From contig NZ_LQOU01000016.1 of the NCBI RefSeq assembly GCF_002102155.1, positions 124,001-188,000 of the forward strand: a stretch of DNA of 64,000 nucleotides, given 5' to 3'. Of the stretch, positions 58,273 through 64,000 are shown piece after piece. The DNA comes from Mycobacterium europaeum (lineage in GTDB: Bacteria; Actinomycetota; Actinomycetes; Mycobacteriales; Mycobacteriaceae). A program made the position numbers and the translations under genes. The notes beneath the pieces are model-generated. The model did not search any database. It was given only the letters and a program-made list of their open reading frames with translations, and was not told the origin of the DNA. Each line of letters starts with the position of its first letter. Positions within the stretch are counted from its first letter, which is position 1.

Positions 58273-58887
58273 CTAGGGGGACGGGGAGGGCGGGGGCGCG
58301 GGATACACCGTCAGCTCGCCGGTCAGCACCGGTTTGCCGGTCGACACCTCCCAGGGCGTGCCCGGCGCCCACCGCTCGAACGAGAGCAGTGCGGACTCGT
58401 CGGAGTTCGCGCAGTCGACGAACTCCATCTCGCCACCCGCCGGCAGGCCCGTCGTGCCCTCGGTGGTGAACGAGGCGCGACCCCGCTCGGACTCGTGAAA
58501 CGTCACCCCGTCGACGACCAGCTGGTCGCCCGGCTGCAGGCTGAGGTCCTTGCGGCTGACCCACATCGCCAGCTCGAGGCGCCCGTCGTCCTCCTCGACG
58601 CTGAACCAGATCGGCTGGTCGCCACCCTCGAGGAGGTGTTCCCACCACACGAACGGCCCCTCGCGGTACGTCACCGAGCCGCGCACGACGTAGTCGACGC
58701 CGCCATAGCTGACGATGGCGCCGGGGCCGAGTTGCCGGGGCCCGAACTGCGGCATCGCGTTGAACGAGAGGGGATCCTGGCGTCCGGGCGGGGGGCCCGC
58801 TTGCCTGGGCCGCCGCAAAGCGATGATCAGCACCACGATGGACGCGATGAACAGCACGATCGCGATCATGACCAGGAGTGATCCCAC
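58273..58887 (-). CDS. DUF4178 protein with membrane anchor
   Basis: Protein of 204 residues. A single N-terminal membrane helix (MIAIVLFIASIVVLIIALR) is followed by a cytosolic beta-rich DUF4178 domain with VSYGGVDYVVRGSVTYREG and WFSVEEDDGRLELAMW. It leads the minus-strand operon of DUF4178, DUF2617, DUF4247, DUF350 and the speE-like gene. DUF4178, DUF350, DUF4247 and a membrane spermidine-synthase gene co-occur in many bacteria, which hints at a conserved membrane complex of unknown role. The start is a GTG. Confidence 0.82.
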   Translation of the reverse strand: MGSLLVMIAIVLFIASIVVLIIALRRPRQAGPPPGRQDPLSFNAMPQFGPRQLGPGAIVSYGGVDYVVRGSVTYREGPFVWWEHLLEGGDQPIWFSVEEDDGRLELAMWVSRKDLSLQPGDQLVVDGVTFHESERGRASFTTEGTTGLPAGGEMEFVDCANSDESALLSFERWAPGTPWEVSTGKPVLTGELTVYPAPPPSPSP

Positions 58888-59037
58888 GCGAACCCTTCCG
58901 TTGCCGCCTTGCTTGAGCGAACGTGGGGTAAAGCTAACAGCTTTCTGGTGGGTTCGGCGTTTTTAACCTCGCGGCCCGGGAACGGGCGGCGCCGCCGCGT
59001 GTCCTGCGCGCAGCCGTCGGTCCCGGCCGCTAGGGTA

Positions 59038-59049
59038 TCGAACAGCTGT
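59038..59049. promoter_or_regulatory. Possible LexA box upstream of ruvC
   Basis: The palindrome GAACAGCTGTTC ends 20 bp before the ruvC ATG. The mycobacterial/Gram-positive SOS box is usually written CGAACNNNNGTTCG; here CGAACAGCTGTTCT keeps all but the last base. SOS control of ruvCAB by LexA is well known in other bacteria. Confidence 0.75.
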
Positions 59050-59069
59050 TCTACAGGTGGGAGCGGGCA

Positions 59070-59624
59070 ATGCGGGTGATGGGCGTCGACCCGGGGCTGA
59101 CCCGATGCGGGCTGTCGGTCGTGGAAACCGGGCGCGGGCGCAGCGTGGTCGCGTTGGACGTCGACGTGGTGCGAACCGCGTCGGACGCGCCGCTGGCCAA
59201 GAGGCTGCTGGCGATCAGTGATGCCGTCGAGCATTGGCTGGCCACCCATCAACCGGACGTCGTGGCCATCGAGCGGGTGTTCTCCCAGCTGAACGTGTCC
59301 ACGGTCATGGGCACCGCGCAGGCCGGCGGGGTCGTCGCGCTGGCGGCGGCCAAGCGCGGCGTCGACGTGCACTTCCACACCCCCAGCGAGGTCAAGGCCG
59401 CCGTCACCGGCAACGGCGCCGCGGACAAGGCCCAGGTCACCGCGATGGTCACCAAAATCCTCGCGCTGCAGGCCAAGCCGACGCCGGCCGACGCCGCGGA
59501 CGCGCTGGCCCTGGCGATCTGTCATTGCTGGCGGGCGCCGATGATGGCCCGGATGGCCGCGGCCGAAGCGCTGGCCGCCCGGCAGCGGGACGCGTATCTG
59601 GCCCGGCTGAAGGCCGCCCGATGA
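59070..59624 (+). CDS. ruvC: Holliday junction resolvase RuvC
   Basis: Endonuclease of 184 residues. The catalytic acids are in [11 protein letters not shown] (first Asp), [12 protein letters not shown] (Glu) and [12 protein letters not shown] (last pair). It cuts Holliday junctions after RuvAB branch migration. A GTGGGAGCGGGCA ribosome site precedes the ATG. The stop overlaps ruvA by 4 bp. The divergent 182-bp region upstream contains GAACAGCTGTTC around 59038-59049, which resembles a LexA site. Confidence 0.95.
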   Translation: MRVMGVDPGLTRCGLSVVETGRGRSVVALDVDVVRTASDAPLAKRLLAISDAVEHWLATHQPDVVAIERVFSQLNVSTVMGTAQAGGVVALAAAKRGVDVHFHTPSEVKAAVTGNGAADKAQVTAMVTKILALQAKPTPADAADALALAICHCWRAPMMARMAAAEALAARQRDAYLARLKAAR

Positions 59625-60220
59625 TCGCCTCGGTGCGCGGTGAGGTGCTCGAGGTGGCGCTCGATCACGCGGTGATCGAGGCCGCCGGCGTCGGCTACCG
59701 GGTGAACGCGACGCCGTCGACGCTGGCGACCTTGCGCACGGGCGCCGAGGCCCGGTTGATCACCGCGATGGTGGTGCGCGAGGACTCGATGACGCTGTAC
59801 GGGTTCACCGACTCCGAGACCCGCGACCTGTTCCTGACGCTGCTGACGGTGTCGGGGGTCGGGCCCCGGCTGGCGATGGCGACGCTGGCGGTGCACGACG
59901 CCGCGGCGCTGCGGCAGGTGCTGCACGACAGCGATGTCGTCGCCCTGACCCGGGTTCCCGGCATCGGCAAACGCGGCGCCGAACGCATGGTGCTTGAGCT
60001 GCGGGACAAGGTCGGCGCCGCCGCGGCGGGTGCACCGGGCGGCGCGTCGATGGCCAACGGGCACGCGGTGCGGGGGCCGGTGGTGGAGGCCCTGGTCGGT
60101 CTGGGCTTCGCGGTCAAACAGGCCGAAGAGGCCACCGACAAGGTGCTGGCCGCCGATCGGGAGGCGACGACGTCCGGCGCCCTGCGCGCCGCCCTGTCGC
60201 TGCTGGGTAAGGCCAAATGA
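59621..60220 (+). CDS. ruvA: Holliday junction branch migration protein RuvA
   Basis: DNA-binding subunit of 199 residues. The OB-fold N-terminus ([26 protein letters not shown]), helix-hairpin-helix motifs in [14 protein letters not shown] and [17 protein letters not shown], and the C-terminal RuvB-contact domain ([18 protein letters not shown]) are clear. It sits between ruvC and ruvB with ATGA overlaps on both sides. Confidence 0.95.
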   Translation: MIASVRGEVLEVALDHAVIEAAGVGYRVNATPSTLATLRTGAEARLITAMVVREDSMTLYGFTDSETRDLFLTLLTVSGVGPRLAMATLAVHDAAALRQVLHDSDVVALTRVPGIGKRGAERMVLELRDKVGAAAAGAPGGASMANGHAVRGPVVEALVGLGFAVKQAEEATDKVLAADREATTSGALRAALSLLGKAK

Positions 60221-61272
60221 GCGACTACGACGAGGACTACGCGGATCGCGAGCTGTCCCCGGCGCTGTCCGTCGGGGAGGGCGACGTCGACGTCAGCCTC
60301 CGGCCGCGTTCGCTGCGGGAATTCATCGGCCAGCCGCGGGTGCGCGAACAGCTCCAGCTGGTGATCGAAGGGGCCAAGAATCGCGGCGGCACCCCGGATC
60401 ACATCCTGCTGTCGGGGCCGCCCGGCCTGGGCAAGACGTCGCTGGCCATGATCATCGCCGCCGAGCTCGGGTCGTCGTTGCGGGTGACGTCCGGTCCGGC
60501 GCTGGAACGCGCCGGCGACCTGGCCGCCATGCTGTCCAACCTGGTCGAGCACGACGTGCTGTTCATCGACGAGATTCACCGCATCGCCCGCCCCGCGGAG
60601 GAGATGCTGTACCTGGCCATGGAGGACTTCCGGGTCGACGTGGTGGTCGGCAAGGGGCCGGGCGCGACGTCGATACCCCTGGATGTGGCGCCCTTCACCC
60701 TGGTCGGCGCCACCACCCGGTCCGGCGCGCTGACCGGCCCGCTGCGCGACCGGTTCGGCTTCACCGCGCACATGGATTTCTACGAGCCGGCCGAGCTGGA
60801 GCGGGTGCTGGCCCGCTCCGCTGGCATCCTGGGCATCGAGCTGGGCGCCGAGGCCGCCGAGGAGATCGCCCGCCGCTCGCGCGGGACGCCGCGCATCGCC
60901 AACCGGCTGCTGCGCCGGGTCCGGGACTTCGCCGAGGTCCGCGCCGACGGGGTGATCACCCGCGACGTCGCCAAGGCCGCGCTGGCGGTCTACGACGTCG
61001 ACGAACTCGGCCTGGACCGGCTGGACCGGGCGGTGCTGTCGGCGCTGACCCGCAGCTTCGGCGGCGGGCCGGTCGGGGTGTCGACGCTGGCGGTGGCCGT
61101 CGGCGAGGAGGCCACCACCGTCGAGGAGGTGTGCGAGCCGTTCCTGGTCCGCGCCGGGATGGTCGCGCGGACGCCGCGCGGCCGGGTGGCCACCGCGCAG
61201 GCGTGGACGCACCTGGGCATGAGTCCGCCGGCGGGGGCGGCCGGCCTCGGTCAACCGGGCCTGTTCGACTAG
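60217..61272 (+). CDS. ruvB: Holliday junction branch migration ATPase RuvB
   Basis: AAA+ motor of 351 residues. Walker A is GPPGLGKTS, Walker B is VLFIDEIHR, and sensor/arginine-finger regions are [18 protein letters not shown] and [17 protein letters not shown]. The C-terminal winged helix ends with [15 protein letters not shown]. With RuvA it drives branch migration. The following 236 bp before the next gene hold no feature I can support. Confidence 0.96.
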   Translation: MSDYDEDYADRELSPALSVGEGDVDVSLRPRSLREFIGQPRVREQLQLVIEGAKNRGGTPDHILLSGPPGLGKTSLAMIIAAELGSSLRVTSGPALERAGDLAAMLSNLVEHDVLFIDEIHRIARPAEEMLYLAMEDFRVDVVVGKGPGATSIPLDVAPFTLVGATTRSGALTGPLRDRFGFTAHMDFYEPAELERVLARSAGILGIELGAEAAEEIARRSRGTPRIANRLLRRVRDFAEVRADGVITRDVAKAALAVYDVDELGLDRLDRAVLSALTRSFGGGPVGVSTLAVAVGEEATTVEEVCEPFLVRAGMVARTPRGRVATAQAWTHLGMSPPAGAAGLGQPGLFD

Positions 61273-61508
61273 CGAACCCGGATCATTACCAAATCGTGAC
61301 CTGCCGGGTGAGCAAGCCCCCGACCGTTTGCCGACCGTGGACTTTGGCCAGCTCAGCCCCCCGCCACCACGGATAACCCGGCGCAGGACGCATGGGGGGC
61401 GCCGCCAACCGTCGCACAGCAAACACCTAGGTGCCCCGCGGTCGGTTATGCGCGGTCCCCGCCGGGTAACCAGCGTCACAGCAGCAATACCTGGTGAAGG
61501 AGATTCTG

Positions 61509-62180
61509 ATGAGGACCACGCGCCACGACTATGAACGCCCTCGCGCGCTGTACATGCCACGCACCCGCGGCGCGCTGACCGGGCTACTCCTGATTCTGTT
61601 GGGTGCTTGGGGCGCATTGGTGCCGTTCTTCGGGCCCAACATCGACTGGTCCTACATGGCCGACCCGGCATGGACGTGGACGACGGCCAAGGGCTGGCTG
61701 GAAGTGCTCCCTGGCGCCGCCGCCGCGGTGGGCGGCCTGCTGGTGCTGTTCTCCGGCAACCGCGCGAACGCGGTGTTCGGCGGCTGGCTGGCGGTCGTCG
61801 GCGGCGCCTGGTTCATCGTCGGCCGCGCGTTCGCGCCGACCCTCGGCATCGGGGGCGTCGGTCAGCCGATGGCGGCGACGGACGCGAAACGCGCCCTGCT
61901 CGAGATCACCTACTTCACCGGACTGGGCGCGTTGATCGTGTTCCTGGGCGGGGCGGCCGTCGGGCGCCTGGCCGTTCGGCACGCGCGCGACCTCGTCGTA
62001 ACGGAACCGGCGGTCGCGGCCGACGCCGTGCCGGCGGCCGGACCGGCCATGTACGACGAGACTCACGGCGTGACCCCGGCGCGGTCGGACCGGGTGGACG
62101 CCGAACACCGCGGGCGCGGCATCTTCGGCCGGCGCGCCGTCGGCGGCCTGTTCCACCGCCACCACCACGCCGGCGTGTAG
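61509..62180 (+). CDS. Four-helix membrane protein, paralogue A
   Basis: Membrane protein of 223 residues with four hydrophobic segments (about 22-42, 68-86, 90-108 and 135-155) and a hydrophilic C-terminal tail that ends in a His-rich GGLFHRHHHAGV. The core phrase SRG/TRGALTGLLLILLGAWGALVPFFGP and TAKGWLEVLPGAAAAVGGLL recurs in the gene at 62854. A GAAGGAGATTCT ribosome site supports the ATG at 61509. No family function is known to me. A strong terminator follows, so it is transcribed alone. Confidence 0.75.
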   Translation: MRTTRHDYERPRALYMPRTRGALTGLLLILLGAWGALVPFFGPNIDWSYMADPAWTWTTAKGWLEVLPGAAAAVGGLLVLFSGNRANAVFGGWLAVVGGAWFIVGRAFAPTLGIGGVGQPMAATDAKRALLEITYFTGLGALIVFLGGAAVGRLAVRHARDLVVTEPAVAADAVPAAGPAMYDETHGVTPARSDRVDAEHRGRGIFGRRAVGGLFHRHHHAGV

Positions 62181-62195
62181 CCGACGAGACACGGG

Positions 62196-62234
62196 AGAGG
62201 GCGCCGGCAGCGTTGGCTGCCGGCGCCCTCTTTT
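62196..62234 (+). terminator. Strong intrinsic terminator
   Basis: A perfect 15-bp stem (62197-62211 with 62216-62230), extended by an A-T pair, with a GTTG loop and a TTTT run at 62231-62234. This is the clearest rho-independent terminator in the window and ends the paralogue A transcript. Confidence 0.88.
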
Positions 62235-62338
62235 CGCGCCCGGCCCGTCCCGGCCGCCGCGGGTCGGTAGAGTCCACCGGCACGCCGAGCCATCCGGATG
62301 GTGACGCTGGCGCAGGCCTCGACCCACGAGGAGGAGCG

Positions 62339-62722
62339 ATGCTCACGGCCGCCCTGATATTCGCCGCACTCGCGGCGTTATTGCATGTGTACATCTTCGT
62401 GATGGAATCGTTGACCTGGACGTCGCCGCGCACCCGCGCCACGTTCGGCACCACGGCCGAGGAGGCCGAGACCACCAAGCTGCTGGCCTTCAATCAAGGC
62501 TTCTACAACTTGTTCCTGGCGATCGTGAGCGGTGTGGGCATTGCCGCGATCGCGTTGCGGCACAACGCCGTTGGCACCACGCTGATTTTCGCCGGCGTCG
62601 GGCCGATGGCCGCGGCCGCGGTGGTGCTGCTGTTGTCGGCACCGGAGAAGGCGCGGGCGGCGGTCACCCAGGGCGCCTTTCCGGTCACCGCGATCGTGCT
62701 GTTGCTCCTCGCGCTCCACTAG
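62339..62722 (+). CDS. DUF1304 membrane protein
   Basis: Membrane protein of 127 residues with four helices. DUF1304 features are the first helix ALLHVYIFVMESLTW, the conserved KLLAFNQGFYNLFLA and the last helix. An ACGAGGAGCG ribosome site lies immediately upstream of the ATG at 62339. The family role is unknown. It stands between the two paralogous membrane genes and has terminators or gaps on both sides. Confidence 0.83.
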   Translation: MLTAALIFAALAALLHVYIFVMESLTWTSPRTRATFGTTAEEAETTKLLAFNQGFYNLFLAIVSGVGIAAIALRHNAVGTTLIFAGVGPMAAAAVVLLLSAPEKARAAVTQGAFPVTAIVLLLLALH

Positions 62723-62853
62723 TAACACCGGCCTCACCAGCCCCAACGGCCACGGACGGCGGTGGCTTTCGGCCGCCAGATGGGTTACGAGTAGAAACCG
62801 CCGGGTATCCATGGCGGGCCGGAAACAGGCCCGGTATTCAACGAGGGGATGTC

Positions 62854-63540
62854 ATGAAATACGCAGAAGACGGCCAAACCCGCGGGCTGAGCATGCCGCG
62901 TTCGCGCGGCGCGGTCAGCGGATTGCTTCTGGTCATTCTGGGAGCTTGGGGGGCGTTAATACCGTTTGTCGGACCGCGCTTCAATTTCGCCTACACACCG
63001 GATCGGGAGTGGGCGTGGAGTACGGCTCGAGGGTGGCTCGAGGTCTTGCCGGGAGCCGCGACCGTGCTGGGCGGTCTCTTGTTGGTCGTCGCCGGAAACC
63101 GGGTGGCGGCGATGCTCGGCGGATGGCTGGCGGTGCTGGCCGGCGCATGGTTCGTCGTCGGTGGTCAGCTGGCGCCGCTGCTGGGCATCGGCTCCGCCGG
63201 TGACCCGGTCGCCGCCACGGAGCGCAAACACGCGGTGCTCGAGGTCAGCTACTTCTCCGGACTGGGCGCGCTGATCATCTTCGTCGGCGGCGTGGCGCTG
63301 GCGCGCACGGCGGTGCGCCTGGCGCGCGACGTGCAGCCGTTGGCGCCGGCGGAAGCCACGGCGGCGCCGAGTGTCGCGCCGTACCGGGAGCCGGTGTACG
63401 AGCCGGCCGAGGTGTCCTCGGGCGCGCTGACCAAGCCGCGCTCGGCGGCCGACCAGGAGCCGAAGCGGGGGTGGCGTCGGCAACGCTCGGCGTCGGGAGC
63501 CAATGCCGCGTACCTGCGCTGGCCGCACCCGCAGCAGTAA
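62854..63540 (+). CDS. Four-helix membrane protein, paralogue B
   Basis: Membrane protein of 228 residues, homologous along its first 160 residues to the protein at 61509: SMPRSRGAVSGLLLVILGAWG, ARGWLEVLPGAATVLGGLL, SYFSGLGALIIFVGG. Compared with paralogue A, only the tail differs: it is Pro/Arg-rich and ends YLRWPHPQQ. An AACGAGGGGATGTC ribosome site precedes the ATG. It ends at a perfect palindromic terminator. Role unknown. Confidence 0.75.
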   Translation: MKYAEDGQTRGLSMPRSRGAVSGLLLVILGAWGALIPFVGPRFNFAYTPDREWAWSTARGWLEVLPGAATVLGGLLLVVAGNRVAAMLGGWLAVLAGAWFVVGGQLAPLLGIGSAGDPVAATERKHAVLEVSYFSGLGALIIFVGGVALARTAVRLARDVQPLAPAEATAAPSVAPYREPVYEPAEVSSGALTKPRSAADQEPKRGWRRQRSASGANAAYLRWPHPQQ

Positions 63541-63555
63541 CTCGCGAGAGAAAAG

Positions 63556-63589
63556 CAATCGCCCAGTCCCGCGCGGGACTGGGCGATTG
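63556..63589. terminator. Perfect 34-bp palindrome, bidirectional terminator
   Basis: Positions 63556-63572 are the exact complement of 63573-63589 with no spacer (a real hairpin would open about 4 bases at the centre). It lies between the paralogue B stop and the convergent carboxylic acid reductase stop, and A-rich bases precede it (AAAAG), giving a T-run on the minus transcript. Confidence 0.8.
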
Positions 63590-63601
63590 TCGTCTGATGA
63601 G

Positions 63602-64000
63602 TTAGAGCAGTCCGAGCAGCTGCAGATCGGTGACGTACTTGACGATGATCGGCGCCGAGACGTGGGGGATGTCCTTGTCGGGGCCGATCTTCGCCTCCTG
63701 CACGGCGGCGCGGAAGCGGTCGGTGGGTGCCATCGATCCGTTGATCGGCTTCTCCGGCTGCTGGTAGTTGTGCAGCAGCGGCAGCAGCGAGTACTGGCGT
63801 TGCCGCTCGGGCATGGTTCGCATCGCCTGCTCGAATCGCCGCAGCCAGTCGCCGTAGTCGGCGACGCGCTGGATCCCGTAGCCGGCGTCGATCAGCCAGT
63901 CGACGTACTCGTCGAGACCGATGCCGTCGTCGTACGGGTTCATCACGTGGTACGTCCGGAAGCCCTCGCCGTTGTCGAGCACCTGCGTGCCCAGCGTGGA
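63602..64000 (-). CDS. Carboxylic acid reductase, C-terminus (partial)
   Basis: Only the last 132 residues are in the window; the gene continues beyond base 64000. They match the end of the FadD9/Car-type reductase: [61 protein letters not shown] and a Leu-rich end. Full enzymes have about 1170 residues (adenylation, carrier and reductase domains) and reduce carboxylic acids to aldehydes with ATP and NADPH. This part is the end of the thioester reductase domain. Position after ruvCAB fits Rv2590 in M. tuberculosis. Confidence 0.9.
   Translation of the reverse strand, partial: STLGTQVLDNGEGFRTYHVMNPYDDGIGLDEYVDWLIDAGYGIQRVADYGDWLRRFEQAMRTMPERQRQYSLLPLLHNYQQPEKPINGSMAPTDRFRAAVQEAKIGPDKDIPHVSAPIIVKYVTDLQLLGLL

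Noticed and set aside
1..64000. CRISPR arrays, insertion sequences, prophage, tRNA or rRNA genes
   Set aside because: No regularly spaced repeats, transposase or integrase motifs, cloverleaf sequences or rRNA-like stretches were recognised on reading both strands.

Overview
The window is high-GC actinobacterial DNA. It looks like a slow-growing nontuberculous Mycobacterium of the M. avium complex type. The signs are a PPE-SVP protein, a PE protein with a PE-PPE hydrolase domain, the phosphatidylinositol mannoside genes, an HspX-type alpha-crystallin, the end of a carboxylic acid reductase, and a right half whose gene order matches, from memory, M. tuberculosis Rv2621-Rv2590. The species is inferred. 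No rRNA, tRNA, insertion sequence, prophage or CRISPR array was seen.

Left part (0.1-14.5 kb) is mostly accessory metabolism: a YraQ-like permease, an IclR regulator, a YiaA/B membrane protein, an acyltransferase-3 protein and a MacS-type two-component system. An aromatic-acid catabolic block follows. On the minus strand, five genes with 4-bp overlaps encode a ring-hydroxylating dioxygenase (alpha and beta), a small unknown protein, an SDR dehydrogenase and a class II aldolase-type decarboxylase. On the plus strand are a Rieske-DUF2231 protein, a hemerythrin protein and pcaH-pcaG-pcaB. Together they suggest oxidation of a phthalate-like acid to protocatechuate, then intradiol cleavage and lactonisation. 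An EthR-like TetR gene closes the block.

Middle part (14.6-36.9 kb) is a dormancy island. It holds homologues of DosR-regulon genes that I recall as scattered in M. tuberculosis: a DUF1876 protein (Rv1738-like), a long ribosome hibernation factor (Rv0079-like), a phosphoribosyltransferase-hydrolase fusion (Rv0571c-like), a Balon-type factor (Rv2629-like), hspX, nrdZ, an M50-CBS protease (Rv2625c-like) and fdxA. Interleaved are lipid genes (acyl-CoA ligase, an ACP-ligase-acyltransferase fusion, alpha/beta hydrolase, WS/DGAT), a Pat-like lysine acetyltransferase, a HAD-ATPase fusion and small unknown proteins. DosR-box-like sequences lie in most intergenic regions, usually 68-93 bp upstream of a start codon. 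Expected joint effect: ribosome silencing, triacylglycerol storage, protein protection and oxygen-independent dNTP synthesis under hypoxia.

Right part (36.9-64 kb) is core mycobacterial genome: two cysteine-rich SufR-like regulators with small redox or membrane genes, then thrS, Ap4A phosphorylase, pgsA, PIM acyltransferase, pimA and a Nudix gene in one tight operon; a PPE/PE pair; pdxS-tesB-pdxT; yebC; a membrane spermidine-synthase-like gene with four small partners; ruvCAB; two paralogous membrane proteins flanking a DUF1304 gene; and the C-terminus of a carboxylic acid reductase running off the window.
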